From positions 9,544,501 through 9,608,500 of the forward strand of contig NZ_JACHNC010000001.1 in NCBI RefSeq assembly GCF_014205215.1: a stretch of DNA of 64,000 nucleotides, read 5' to 3'. Positions 1 to 8,657 of the stretch are shown in pieces; the stretch's first letter is position 1, and each line of letters begins with the position of its first letter. Below the pieces are notes generated by a model. It saw nothing but the letters and a program-made list of their open reading frames with translations, searched no databases and was not told where the DNA came from. A program made the position numbers and the translations under genes. The stretch comes from Actinoplanes lobatus. GTDB taxonomy: Bacteria > Actinomycetota > Actinomycetes > Mycobacteriales > Micromonosporaceae.

Positions 1-540
1 GACCGCCTCCAGCTCGCTCGGCGCGGTGTTCGCGATCGAGCAGAACGGGATGACGCAGAGGCCGGTGCTGACGCTGAGCGCGGTGGCCGCGCCGAACGAG
101 TGTCCGGAGAGGACCAGCGTGTTCTCGTCGATCCGCTTGTAGAGCGGCGAGGCGGGGTTGTCGTCCTCGGCCTCGGCCCAGTCGACGGTCCAGCCGGCCT
201 GGGCGCCCTCGGGGTAGAGGCCGCTCACGCCGAACAGGCTGCGGGTGTGGTTGGGGACGGCGACGACGAACCCGTACGAGGCGAGGGTCCCCGCGTACTC
301 CGAGTAGTTCGCCTTGTCCACGTTGGCGCCCTGGAGGAAGAGCGCGACCGGCAGCCGGGTGCCGGTCGTCGGGTAGTAGACGTCGGCGCTGTCGCCGTTG
401 ATCGTCGTCGGGTAGCTCGCGACCGACGTGGCGGTCGCGGACGCGGACGCGGGCACCGGCGCGGACAGCGTCGCGGCAAGGAGGGCGGCCGAGGCCACCA
501 CCGCCTGTCGTTTCCAAGAACGGAACAGTGTCACATTCAT
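1..540 (-). CDS. Secreted alpha/beta hydrolase (chlorophyllase/PET-hydrolase-like), C-terminus off the window
   Basis: The first 180 codons of a minus-strand gene are present; the rest lies left of base 1. The protein begins MNVTLFRSWKRQAVVASAAL, a basic then hydrophobic signal peptide likely cut near an APVPASA stretch around residue 33. The nucleophile elbow GHSFG lies at about residues 146-150 and an oxyanion-type segment (LFLQGAN) at about 67. The layout resembles the chlorophyllase/dienelactone-hydrolase/cutinase-like group, so an extracellular esterase is likely. The catalytic Asp and His are not in view and the substrate cannot be told. The gene is divergent from the LysE-family gene. 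Confidence 0.75.
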   Translation of the reverse strand, partial: MNVTLFRSWKRQAVVASAALLAATLSAPVPASASATATSVASYPTTINGDSADVYYPTTGTRLPVALFLQGANVDKANYSEYAGTLASYGFVVAVPNHTRSLFGVSGLYPEGAQAGWTVDWAEAEDDNPASPLYKRIDENTLVLSGHSFGAATALSVSTGLCVIPFCSIANTAPSELEAV

Positions 541-636
541 GGATACGGACTATGTCGATCGATCGATGCGGCGTCAAGAGCCGGAACCTGTGGATTGGCC
601 GTCGCCACGGGCCGCCGGCACCGGAAGGCTGGTGGC

Positions 637-1281
637 ATGGTGACGATGTCGTCGGTGCTGGCGGTCTCCGTGGTCGCGCTGGGCATGGTGCTCACGCCCG
701 GGCCGAACATGATGTACCTGGTGTCGCGGAGCATCACCCAGGGACGCCGGGCCGGGCTGGTCTCGCTGGCCGGTGTGGCGCTCGGCTTCCTGGTCTACCT
801 GACCGCCACCAACCTGGGCCTGTCCGTGCTGTTCGTGGCGGTGCCGGAGCTGTACCAGGTGATCAAGCTGGCCGGAGCGGCGTACCTCGGGTGGCTGGCG
901 TTCAAGACGCTGCGCCCGGGCGGCGCCTCGGTCTTCGAGACACGGGAGCTCGCGGCCGACTCACCGCGGCGGCTGTTCACCATGGGCCTGCTGACGAATC
1001 TGTTCAATCCCAAGGCCGCGGTCCTCTACCTGTCGCTGATCCCGCAGTTCATCCGGCCGGACGCCGGTCACGTGGTGGCGCAGGGCTTCCTGCTGGGCGG
1101 GGTGCAGCTGGCCGTCAGCATGGCGGTGAACCTGGCGATCATCCTGGCCGCCGGCACGATCGCGGTGTTCCTCGGCCGCCGACCGGGCTGGCTGCGGGTC
1201 CAGCGCTGGGTCATGGGCAGTGTGCTCGGCCTGATCGCGGTGAAGCTGGCCACCGACCGCGGCCGCCCAGTGCCGGTGTAG
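637..1281 (+). CDS. LysE/RhtB-family amino-acid exporter
   Basis: A 214-residue integral membrane protein. The family signature is near the N-terminus (VLTPGPNMMYLVSRSITQG), followed by AGVALGF, the core segment KLAGAAYLGWLAF and a central NLFNPKAAVLYLSL, all typical of LysE/RhtB efflux carriers. Five to six membrane segments are apparent, the usual number for this 200-220 residue family. The ATG at 637 was chosen over a much longer upstream in-frame extension because a GGAAGG ribosome site precedes it and family homology starts there. The likely role is export of an amino acid or derivative at the cytoplasmic membrane. The substrate is not predictable. Confidence 0.88.
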   Translation: MVTMSSVLAVSVVALGMVLTPGPNMMYLVSRSITQGRRAGLVSLAGVALGFLVYLTATNLGLSVLFVAVPELYQVIKLAGAAYLGWLAFKTLRPGGASVFETRELAADSPRRLFTMGLLTNLFNPKAAVLYLSLIPQFIRPDAGHVVAQGFLLGGVQLAVSMAVNLAIILAAGTIAVFLGRRPGWLRVQRWVMGSVLGLIAVKLATDRGRPVPV

Positions 1282-1287
1282 GCGCGC

Positions 1288-1647
1288 TCACCCGTACCGG
1301 TGAAGGAACGCGACCGCGCCCAGGACGGCCTGGAGGGCGGGCACCGCCAGGACCACCGCGAGCATCGCGCCCTCCGGGCGCATGCCCAGATGCAGCAGCA
1401 TCATGAGGCCGCTGAGCGCGAGCAGGCTCATCCAGGCGGCGCGGTCGCCGGGGCGGCGCAGGAGCTGGACGCCGCACGGCAGGCAGACCAGCGCCAGCAC
1501 CGCGAGACCGGCCAGTACGGCGGGCGCGTGCCCGGCATGCTCCCCGGCGAGGACCAGGTGCACGGCGATCCCGGCCACACCGGCCGCCGCCGCGATCCGG
1601 GCGGGCCAGGGGCGGTGCCGGGCTCCGGCGTGATCCACAGTTGTCAC
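1288..1647 (-). CDS. Small hypothetical membrane protein
   Basis: I do not recognise this family. The reading frame gives a protein with about four hydrophobic segments separated by short Arg/His-rich loops (for example LLRRPGDRAAW), so it is probably a small multipass membrane protein. The GTG at 1647 has an AGGA site eight bases upstream. A longer in-frame GTG start at 1698 (MADSAIIRILRPH) has no clear ribosome site. It is convergent with the LysE gene, with only six bases between the two stops. Function unknown. Confidence 0.5.
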   Translation of the reverse strand: MTTVDHAGARHRPWPARIAAAAGVAGIAVHLVLAGEHAGHAPAVLAGLAVLALVCLPCGVQLLRRPGDRAAWMSLLALSGLMMLLHLGMRPEGAMLAVVLAVPALQAVLGAVAFLHRYG

Positions 1648-1771
1648 CGGCGCGGTCCTGTGTGGTCGGAGGATGCGGATGATCGCAGAGTCTGCCACAC
1701 GGAGGATGCCGAATCGACGCTCAGAGACCGCTTTCGATCAACGACAGCGCATGGAAAAGTGAGGACGAATT

Positions 1772-1788
1772 CAGGCGCTGTACGCCTG
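1772..1788. promoter_or_regulatory. Short inverted repeat upstream of the ABC importer operon
   Basis: CAGGCG-ctgta-CGCCTG forms perfect 6-bp arms with a 5-bp spacer, 72 bp upstream of the substrate-binding-protein start. The position suits an operator. No regulator can be assigned and the match could be chance in GC-rich DNA. Confidence 0.25.
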
Positions 1789-1859
1789 CCCTCCATCCGG
1801 CACTTCCATGATCCACCGTGCGCGCGCCGTGGGTGCGGCGCCGCAGAAGGAGGAACTCA

Positions 1860-2981
1860 GTGCGCATCCTTGCCCGATCCGCGGCCGTCACCCTCGCGGC
1901 CGCCACGACAATCGCGCTGACCGGCGCCTGCTCCCCGCCCGAGAAGGAGTCCGAGGCGTCCAGCAGCGGCGCGGCCACCGCCACCAGCGCCGCCGACCTG
2001 GGCGGCATGGACGCCCTGGTCGCGGCCGCCAAGAAGGAGGGCGCGCTCAACGTCATCGCCCTGCCGCCGGACTGGGCCAACTACGGCGAGATCATCAAGG
2101 CGTTCGGCGCCAAGTACGGCATCACGGTCAACTCGGCGCAGCCGGACGGCTCCAGCCAGGACGAGATCAACGCCGCCAACCAGCTCAAGGGCCAGGACAC
2201 CGCGCCCGACGTGTTCGACCTCGGCGGCGCGGTGGCCAGCGCGAACACGGCGATGTTCGCCCCCTACAAGGTGGCCACGTTCGACGAGATCCCGGCCGGG
2301 CTGAAGGACGCGAACGGCGCCTGGGTCAACGACTACGGCGGCTACATGTCGATCGGCTACGACAGCGCCAAGGTGCCCGCCCCGGCGACCGTCGACGACC
2401 TGCTGAAGCCCGAGTACAAGGGCAAGGTCGCGCTGAACGGCGACCCGACGCAGGCCGGCGCCGCGTTCGGTGGCGTACAGATGGTCGCGGTGGCCAAGGG
2501 CGGCACGCCGGAGGACATCAAGCCCGGTGTGGACTTCTTCGGCGCGCTGAAGAAGGCCGGCAACTTCCTGCCGGTCGACCCGACCCCGGCGACCATCGAG
2601 TCCGGCCAGACCCCGGTCGTCTTCGACTGGGACTACCTGAACGCGGCCCAGTCCAAGAAGCTGACCACCTGGAAGGTCGTCGTCCCGAACGGCGCCGTCC
2701 TCGGCTCCTACTACGTGCAGGCGATCAGTAAGGACGCCCCGCACCCGGCCGCGGCCCGGCTCTGGCAGGAGTTCCTCTACTCGGACGAGGGCCAGAACCT
2801 GTGGCTCAAGGGCGGCGCCCGCCCGGTCCGCGCCGACGCCATGCAGAAGGCCGGCACCATCGACGCAGGAGCCTTCGCCGCGCTGCCGAAGGTCGAGGGC
2901 ACCCCGGTGATCCCGACCGAGGCGCAGAGCACCAAGGCCAAGGAGTACCTGACCGCGAACTGGGCCAAGGCCATTGGCTGA
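1860..2981 (+). CDS. ABC importer substrate-binding lipoprotein (PotD/AfuA-like)
   Basis: A 373-residue extracellular solute receptor. The GTG at 1860 follows an AAGGAGGA site and gives a lipoprotein signal ending in LTGAC with the lipidated Cys at residue 24; in-frame starts further upstream would spoil this signal. The mature part reads as a type II periplasmic binding fold, with GALNVIALPPDWANY at the start and GQTPVVFDWDYLNA later, as in the polyamine/iron/phosphonate group. It is the first gene of a four-gene operon with two permeases and an ATPase. Polyamine, ferric iron or aminoethylphosphonate are possible cargoes; the sequence does not settle which. Confidence 0.85.
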   Translation: MRILARSAAVTLAAATTIALTGACSPPEKESEASSSGAATATSAADLGGMDALVAAAKKEGALNVIALPPDWANYGEIIKAFGAKYGITVNSAQPDGSSQDEINAANQLKGQDTAPDVFDLGGAVASANTAMFAPYKVATFDEIPAGLKDANGAWVNDYGGYMSIGYDSAKVPAPATVDDLLKPEYKGKVALNGDPTQAGAAFGGVQMVAVAKGGTPEDIKPGVDFFGALKKAGNFLPVDPTPATIESGQTPVVFDWDYLNAAQSKKLTTWKVVVPNGAVLGSYYVQAISKDAPHPAAARLWQEFLYSDEGQNLWLKGGARPVRADAMQKAGTIDAGAFAALPKVEGTPVIPTEAQSTKAKEYLTANWAKAIG

Positions 2982-3870
2982 GGTCGCCGAAGCCGTTCCG
3001 CGGCGCGTGGCCGGCCGGTCACGCCCGCGGGCCGGCGCCCTGCTGGGCACGGTTCCGTTCTTCGCCTTCGTGACGATCTTCCTGGTCATCCCGACGCTGA
3101 CCGTGGTGATCGGCGCGTTCACCGGTGACGGTGGGCGCGGTTTCACGCTGGAGAACGTGCGCGCCCTCACCGACGAGTACATTCTCGCGGCCTTCGGCCG
3201 CAGCATCACCCTCTCCGCGGCCAGCGCGATCGTCGGCGCGGTGCTGGGCGCCCTGCTGGCGTACGCGCTGGTCACCGCGAAACCGGACGGCCTGCTGCGA
3301 CGGGTGGTCACCGCGGCCGCCGGGGTGCTCGCGCAGTTCGGCGGCGTCACGCTCGCCTTCGCCTTCCTGGCGACGATCGGGCTGAGCGGTTTCGTCACCC
3401 TCTGGTTGCAGGAGCACGGCCTCGATCCGTACGCGAACGGCGTCTGGCTGTTCGAACTGCCCGGCCTGACGCTGGTCTACACGTACTTCCAGATCCCGCT
3501 CATGGTGATCGTGTTCCTGCCCGCGCTGGACGGCATCCGGCCACAGTGGCGGGAGGCGACCGCGAGCCTGGGCGGCAACACCTGGCACTACTGGACCCGG
3601 GTGGCCGGGCCGCTGCTGGCGCCGGCGTTCCTCGGTTCGGCGCTGCTGCTGTTCGCCAACGCCTTCTCCGCGTACGCCACCGCCGCGGCCCTGGTCAGCC
3701 AGGGCAGCCCGATCGTCCCGCTCCAGATCCGCGGCGCCCTGACCAGCGAGGTCGTCCTCGGGCAGGCGAACCTGGGCAAGGCGATGGCGCTCGGCATGGT
3801 GGTCGTGGTGGCCGTGGTGATGACCCTCTACTCGCTGCTCCAGAAGAGGACCGCCAAGTGGCTAGGGTGA
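2974..3870 (+). CDS. ABC importer permease, PotB-like
   Basis: A 298-residue membrane permease. About six membrane segments are visible, with the conserved coupling helix (EATASLGGNTWHYWTRVAGP) two-thirds through, the EAA-like motif of binding-protein-dependent permeases. The TTG start at 2974 overlaps the end of the substrate-binding gene by 8 bp, which suggests translational coupling; a GTG near 3007 is an alternative. With the next gene it should form the heterodimeric channel of the importer. Confidence 0.85.
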   Translation: MAEVAEAVPRRVAGRSRPRAGALLGTVPFFAFVTIFLVIPTLTVVIGAFTGDGGRGFTLENVRALTDEYILAAFGRSITLSAASAIVGAVLGALLAYALVTAKPDGLLRRVVTAAAGVLAQFGGVTLAFAFLATIGLSGFVTLWLQEHGLDPYANGVWLFELPGLTLVYTYFQIPLMVIVFLPALDGIRPQWREATASLGGNTWHYWTRVAGPLLAPAFLGSALLLFANAFSAYATAAALVSQGSPIVPLQIRGALTSEVVLGQANLGKAMALGMVVVVAVVMTLYSLLQKRTAKWLG

Positions 3871-4625
3871 TCTTCCGGTGGACGGTGCTGACCGTCATGG
3901 GCGTGTTCTTCCTGCTGCCGCTGATCGCCATGGTGGAGTTCAGCACCCGCGACCCGGAGACCTGGCCGCTGCTGCTGGACTGGCCGAAGCTGGCCGAGGA
4001 GTACCCGGCCCTGGCCGAGGGCATCCTGGCCTCGCTGGCGCAGGCGGCGCTGACCTCGGTGCTCATGCTGGTGCTGCTGGTGCCGACGGCGATCTGGGTC
4101 CGGCTGCGGCTGCCCCGGCTGCGGCGGGTGGTCGAGTTCCTCTGCCTGCTGCCGCTCACCATCCCGGCGATCGTGCTGGTGGTGGGCCTGGCCCCGGTGT
4201 ACGCCTGGGTCAACTACCTCATCGGCGGCTCGTCGCTGACCCTCGTGTTCGCCTACACCATCCTGGTGCTGCCGTACGCGTACCGCGCCATCGACACCGG
4301 CCTGTCCGCGATCGACGTGAAGACGCTGGCCGAGGCCGCCCGCAGTCTGGGCGCCGGCTGGACCACCGTGATCTGGCGGGTGGTGCTGCCGAACATCCGC
4401 TCGGCGGTGCTGTCCGCCGCGTTCCTGACCGTGGCCCTGGTGCTCGGCGAGTTCACCATCGCCTCGCTGCTGCACCGTACCAACCTGCAGGTGGCCATCG
4501 AGTTCCTCGGCAAGAGCAGCGCGACCGTGTCGGTGGCGGTGTCGCTGACCGCGTTGCTGCTCGCGTTCGCCCTGCTGCTCGTGCTGTCCCTGGCGGGCTC
4601 GTCGTCCAAGGAGAGAAGATCATGA
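3858..4625 (+). CDS. ABC importer permease, PotC-like
   Basis: A 255-residue second permease of the importer. The chosen GTG at 3858 overlaps the previous gene by 13 bp and gives the N-terminus VARVIFRWTVLTVMGVFF, leading straight into the first membrane helix. The coupling motif appears as LAEAARSLGAGWTTVIWRVV. About six transmembrane segments are present, normal for the family. The stop overlaps the ATG of the ATPase gene in an ATGA arrangement. Confidence 0.86.
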   Translation: MARVIFRWTVLTVMGVFFLLPLIAMVEFSTRDPETWPLLLDWPKLAEEYPALAEGILASLAQAALTSVLMLVLLVPTAIWVRLRLPRLRRVVEFLCLLPLTIPAIVLVVGLAPVYAWVNYLIGGSSLTLVFAYTILVLPYAYRAIDTGLSAIDVKTLAEAARSLGAGWTTVIWRVVLPNIRSAVLSAAFLTVALVLGEFTIASLLHRTNLQVAIEFLGKSSATVSVAVSLTALLLAFALLLVLSLAGSSSKERRS

Positions 4626-5635
4626 CCGGGGTCGCCGTGACACTGGAGGGGCTGCGCCGGACCTTCGGCACTGTGCACGCCCTCGACGACCTGGACCTGG
4701 CGATCGAGCCGGGCGAGCTGATCGCCCTGCTCGGGCCGTCCGGCTGCGGCAAGACCACCGCACTGCGGATCCTCGCCGGGCTGGAGGACGCCACGGCCGG
4801 CCGGGTGCTGGTCGACGGGAAGGACGTCACCCGGCTGCCGGCCAACCGGCGCGGCATGGGCATGGTGTTCCAGGCGTACAGCCTCTTCCCGCACCTCACC
4901 GCCGCACAGAACGTGGAGTTCGGCCTGCGCCTGCGCCGGGGTTCGCTGACCCGGGCCGCCGAGATGCTGGACCTGGTGGGCCTGTCCGGCTTCGCGAAGC
5001 GGTACCCGCACCAGCTCTCCGGCGGCCAGCAGCAGCGGGTGGCGCTGGCCCGGGCGCTGGCGATCGAGCCGCGGGTGCTGCTGCTGGACGAGCCGCTGTC
5101 CGCGCTGGACGCCAAGGTGCGGGTGCAGCTGCGCGACGAGATCCGCCGGATCCAGACCGAGGTCGGCACCACCACCCTGTTCGTGACCCACGACCAGGAG
5201 GAGGCGCTCGCGATCGCCGACCGGGTCGGTGTGATGCGGGCCGGCCGGCTGGAGCAGCTGGCCACCCCGTCCGAGGTGTACCTGCGCCCGGCGACCGCGT
5301 TCGTGGCCGATTTCGTCGGTCTCAGCAACCGGCTTCCCGGTACCGTGAACGGCGACGTGGTGGAGGTGCTCGGGGCGCGGCTGCCACTGGTCACGCCGCA
5401 CGCCGACGGTGCGGTCACCGCGCTGGTCCGCCCGGAGGCGGTCGAGGTCGTCCCGGCCCCGGACGCCACGGCCACCGTGCTGACCAGCAGCTTCCTCGGG
5501 TCGACCAGCCGCGTCACGGTGAGCGTCGGCGAGCAGGTGGTGGTGGTGCAGGTGCCGAGCGGGCGGTTGCCGGGTCTGCCCGCGGGAACCCGGGTCCGGG
5601 TCACGATCCAGCCGGTGGCGGTCGCTCTCGAATAG
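4622..5635 (+). CDS. ABC importer ATP-binding protein, PotA-like
   Basis: A 337-residue ATPase that drives the importer. All nucleotide-binding motifs are intact: Walker A GPSGCGKTT (Lys44), Q-loop VFQAYSLFPH, signature LSGGQQQRV, Walker B LLLDEPLSALD and switch histidine FVTHDQEEA. The last 100 or so residues form a TOBE-type domain (VRPEAVEVVPAPDA), as in PotA, FbpC and MalK relatives. It closes the four-gene operon. No other regulatory element is apparent. Confidence 0.9.
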   Translation: MTGVAVTLEGLRRTFGTVHALDDLDLAIEPGELIALLGPSGCGKTTALRILAGLEDATAGRVLVDGKDVTRLPANRRGMGMVFQAYSLFPHLTAAQNVEFGLRLRRGSLTRAAEMLDLVGLSGFAKRYPHQLSGGQQQRVALARALAIEPRVLLLDEPLSALDAKVRVQLRDEIRRIQTEVGTTTLFVTHDQEEALAIADRVGVMRAGRLEQLATPSEVYLRPATAFVADFVGLSNRLPGTVNGDVVEVLGARLPLVTPHADGAVTALVRPEAVEVVPAPDATATVLTSSFLGSTSRVTVSVGEQVVVVQVPSGRLPGLPAGTRVRVTIQPVAVALE

Positions 5636-5670
5636 ACAGGTATTGGCGCTCACGTTACAGTCAGGGACCA

Positions 5671-5684
5671 TGGGAGCGCTCCCA
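5671..5684. promoter_or_regulatory. CebR-type operator
   Basis: TGGGAGCGCTCCCA is a perfect 14-bp palindrome, identical to the operator known for CebR, the LacI-family cello-oligosaccharide repressor of Streptomyces. It lies 66 bp upstream of the start of a cellulase gene, so cellobiose-type induction is expected. The cebR gene itself is not in the window. Confidence 0.85.
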
Positions 5685-5749
5685 TCGCGGGTCGTCCCAC
5701 CGCCGTTTCCCCGCGGCGGCCCCGCGTCCATCCCCCGAGGTGATGTTTC

Positions 5750-7156
5750 GTGAAACGCCGTACCACAACCATCCTGGCCGCGGTGCTGGCCGTGGCCGCG
5801 GTCTCGACGGCCGTCCTCTCCTCGCTCCCCGCGAACGCCGAGACCGCGGCGTTCCGGGTGGCGAGCTCCTGGAGCACCGGCTACCAGGCCGAGATCACGG
5901 TCGGCAACCCGTCCTCGTCGGCGATCAGCACCTGGAAGGTGGAGCTGACCCTGCCGGCCGGGACATCGGTCACGCAGGCCTGGAGCTCCACGCTCACCAG
6001 CAGCGGCAACACCTACACCTTCACCCCGGCGGCCTGGAACGGCACGATCGCCGCCAACGCCTCGACCAACTTCGGCTTCATCGTGACCGGGACCGGCCAG
6101 CCGACCGCCTGCCTGGTCAACGGCCAGACCTGCACCGGTACGACGGTGCCGACGTCCTCACCCACCACGTCACCCAGCGCGTCCCCCAGCACCAGCACCT
6201 CGCCGCCGCCGGTCAACGGCACCCCGGTCGGGATCAACGGCCAGCTCAAGGTCTGCGGCACCAAGCTGTGCAACCAGTACGGCAAGCCGATCCAGCTGCG
6301 CGGCATGAGCACCCACGGCATCCAGTGGTTCCCGGGTTGCTACACCGACGCAGGCCTCGACGCGCTGGCCACGGACTGGAACTCGGACCTGTTCCGGGTC
6401 TCGATGTACGTCCAGGAGCAGGGTTACGAGACCGACCCGGCCGGCTTCACCACACGGGTCAACAACCTGGTCGACAAGGCCGAGCAGCGGGGCATGTACG
6501 CGCTGATCGACTTCCACATCCTCACGCCGGGCGACCCGATGTACAACCTGGACCGGGCCAAGACCTTCTTCGCCCAGGTGTCGGCCCGTAACGCGGCCAA
6601 GAAGAACGTCATCTACGAGATCGCCAACGAGCCGAACGGCGTGAGCTGGGCGACCATCAAGAACTACGCCGAGCAGGTCATCCCGGTGATCCGGGCGAAC
6701 GACCCGGACGCCGTCGTGGTGGTCGGCACCCGGGGCTGGTCGTCGCTGGGCGTCTCCGAGGGCGGCAGCTCGTCCGAGATCGTCGCCAACCCGGTGAACG
6801 CCTCCAACGTGATGTACACGTTCCACTTCTACGCGGCGTCGCACAAGGACAACTACCGCGCCGAGGTGGAGCGGGCCGCGGCCTCGCTGCCGCTGTTCGT
6901 GACCGAGTTCGGCACGGTGACCTACACCGGTGACGGCGCGGTCGACACGGCCAGCAGCAACACCTGGCTGGACCTGCTGGACCGGCTCCAGATCAGCTAC
7001 GCGAACTGGACGTTCTCCGACGCGGGCGAGGGCAGCGCGGCGCTCAAGGCGGGCACCTGCGCGGGCGGCTCGTTCGCCGGCACCGGGGTGCTGACCGAGT
7101 CGGGCCTGCTGATGCGGTCCCGGATCCGTACCGCGGACAACTTCCCGACCTCCTGA
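5750..7156 (+). CDS. Secreted GH5 endoglucanase with N-terminal CBM2
   Basis: A 468-residue cellulase. A GTG start with a GAGGTGAT ribosome site precedes a signal peptide likely cut after SLPANA. Residues about 32-135 form a family-2 cellulose-binding module (typical AAWNGTIAANASTNFGF). A Thr/Ser/Pro linker follows to about 165, then a glycoside hydrolase family 5 domain. The acid/base Glu294 sits in EIANEPNG and the nucleophile Glu386 in LFVTEFGT; both are intact. CBM2 modules bind crystalline cellulose and the GH5 domain should hydrolyse internal beta-1,4-glucan bonds outside the cell. The CebR box upstream supports this role. It is a single-gene unit. Confidence 0.93.
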   Translation: MKRRTTTILAAVLAVAAVSTAVLSSLPANAETAAFRVASSWSTGYQAEITVGNPSSSAISTWKVELTLPAGTSVTQAWSSTLTSSGNTYTFTPAAWNGTIAANASTNFGFIVTGTGQPTACLVNGQTCTGTTVPTSSPTTSPSASPSTSTSPPPVNGTPVGINGQLKVCGTKLCNQYGKPIQLRGMSTHGIQWFPGCYTDAGLDALATDWNSDLFRVSMYVQEQGYETDPAGFTTRVNNLVDKAEQRGMYALIDFHILTPGDPMYNLDRAKTFFAQVSARNAAKKNVIYEIANEPNGVSWATIKNYAEQVIPVIRANDPDAVVVVGTRGWSSLGVSEGGSSSEIVANPVNASNVMYTFHFYAASHKDNYRAEVERAAASLPLFVTEFGTVTYTGDGAVDTASSNTWLDLLDRLQISYANWTFSDAGEGSAALKAGTCAGGSFAGTGVLTESGLLMRSRIRTADNFPTS

Positions 7157-7294
7157 GGAACCGTGTGAGCCGGCCGGCCCCGCTCCCGCCAAAGCAGGTC
7201 CGGCCCGGCGGCCCGCACCCACGATCCGGGTCGCCGACCGCGCCGGGTCCGCCCCCTCCACCGGGCGGGCCCGGCGCACCTCTTTCAATGTCCC

Positions 7295-7306
7295 ACTTAT
7301 ATAAGT
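7295..7306. promoter_or_regulatory. Palindrome at the arsR-type gene start, candidate autoregulatory operator
   Basis: ACTTATATAAGT is a perfect 12-bp palindrome in an AT-rich pocket 21 bp before the start of an ArsR-family gene. ArsR repressors usually bind AT-rich dyads overlapping their own promoter, so this is the best operator candidate. Assignment is by position only. Confidence 0.45.
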
Positions 7307-7327
7307 CGTATCTGATAGGGTGAACTC

Positions 7328-7696
7328 GTGCATGCGTTCGACGTGCTCGGCGATCCGGTCCGGCGCCGGATCCTCGAGTTGCTCGCCGAGGGTGAGCAGA
7401 CCTCCGGAGCCGTCACCGCCATCATCCGGGCGGAGTTCGGCATCACCCAGCCCGCCGTGTCCCAGCACCTGCGGGTGCTGCGCGACAACGGCTTCGCCAC
7501 CGTGCGCCCGGACGGCGCACGCCGGCTCTACGCGGTCGACGACACCGCGTTCCGGCAGGTGGACGACTGGCTGGCACCCTTCCGGCGGTTCTGGGCGCCG
7601 CACCTCGCCGCCATGGCCACCGAGGTGGCCCGCGGCAAGCGCCTGCGGCGACTGGCCGCCGGCGAGGAACCCACCGATGCGAGGAGCACGCGATGA
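7328..7696 (+). CDS. ArsR-family winged-helix regulator
   Basis: A 122-residue regulator. The start HAFDVLGDPVRRRILELLAE and recognition region ITQPAVSQHLRVLRDNGFA are typical of ArsR/SmtB winged helices. I see no Cys metal-binding motif (the ELCVCDL-like site is absent), so it is probably not a classical metal sensor. The GTG at 7328 is the chosen start. Its stop overlaps the next gene (ATGA), which encodes an SRPBCC protein. This ArsR-AHSA1 pairing is common in actinobacteria. Confidence 0.88.
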   Translation: MHAFDVLGDPVRRRILELLAEGEQTSGAVTAIIRAEFGITQPAVSQHLRVLRDNGFATVRPDGARRLYAVDDTAFRQVDDWLAPFRRFWAPHLAAMATEVARGKRLRRLAAGEEPTDARSTR

Positions 7697-8331
7697 TCGA
7701 GGTCAAAGAGCAGATCAGCGAGGTACGGCGGACCATCGGCAGCCGCGTCCTGGCGGCCGGCGAGGCCCGGGTCATGACGATCAGCCAGGCCTACGACACC
7801 GACGTCGACGACCTGTGGGACGTGGTCACCAACCCCGAGCGGATCCCCCGCTGGTTCCTGCCGGTCTCCGGGGAGCTGCGCGAGGGCGGGAAGTACCAGT
7901 TCGAGGGCAACGCCGGCGGCACGATCACCACGTGCGACCGACCCCGCTCGGTCGCCGCCACCTGGGAGTTCGCCGGCAACATCAGCTGGGTCGAGGTCCG
8001 GCTCACCCCGGAGACGAACGGCCGCACCCGGTTCGAGCTGGAGCACGTGGCACACGTCGACGACGAGCACTGGGAGAAGTACGGCCCAGGCGCCGTCGGC
8101 CTCGGCTGGGAGGGCGCCTTCTGGGGCCTGGCCAACCACCTGGCCGCGCCGGACGCCCCGCTCGACCCGGCGGCCGTCATGGCCTGGATGACATCCGACG
8201 ACGGCAAACTGTTCATGCGACTGTCCGCCGACGCCTGGGCCGAGGCCGACATCGCCTTCGGCACCGAGCCCGGCCAGGCCCGGCGCCAGGCGGAGAACAC
8301 CCTCAAGGCCTACCTCGGCGAGGAGCACTGA
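7693..8331 (+). CDS. SRPBCC/AHSA1-family protein
   Basis: A 212-residue protein of the START-like AHSA1 group. The diagnostic helix-grip segments are seen at the N-terminus (DTDVDDLWDVVTNPERIPRW) and in the middle strands (EGNAGGTITTCDRPRSVAAT). These folds form a hydrophobic ligand-binding cavity and many act with a cognate ArsR regulator, which overlaps it here by 4 bp. Ligand and exact role are unknown. It is the last gene of the pair; the 1.4 kb beyond it is gene-free. Confidence 0.82.
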   Translation: MIEVKEQISEVRRTIGSRVLAAGEARVMTISQAYDTDVDDLWDVVTNPERIPRWFLPVSGELREGGKYQFEGNAGGTITTCDRPRSVAATWEFAGNISWVEVRLTPETNGRTRFELEHVAHVDDEHWEKYGPGAVGLGWEGAFWGLANHLAAPDAPLDPAAVMAWMTSDDGKLFMRLSADAWAEADIAFGTEPGQARRQAENTLKAYLGEEH

Positions 8332-8605
8332 AGCTCGTCCGCTGGAGCCTGTTTCTCGGTTGTGGACGGCCACGATGTCGAGTCGCGCATTCGGATGACT
8401 GTGGCATCACCCCGACTCGCCAGCGATCTTGGTCGATTTTAGCTTTCGGGCCGATCTTGATGCCTGGTCGCCATCCGGCGGTAAACCATCGCCCATGATC
8501 AATTTTCCCTGGAAGGCCTTGGGTTATCGGATACCTCCGGGAGTCTTCTTCTTAGCTGCCTACGGCCGAATCCGCAATCCCTCGCAGCAGGACGCGCCAC
8601 CCGGA

Positions 8606-8657
8606 GCGATCTTGAACGATTTACCACCGCCTCGGGTGGCAAATCGTTCAAGATCGC
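8606..8657. repeat. Long inverted repeat, 23-bp arms
   Basis: Two 23-bp arms (8606-8628 and 8635-8657) are reverse complements with a single mismatch and enclose a 6-base loop (GCCTCG). The arms begin GCGATCTTGAACGATTT. The structure is far longer than a normal terminator stem and lacks a T-run. It lies 275 bp beyond the SRPBCC gene, so it may be a REP/MITE-like dispersed element. No coding function is visible. Confidence 0.8.
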
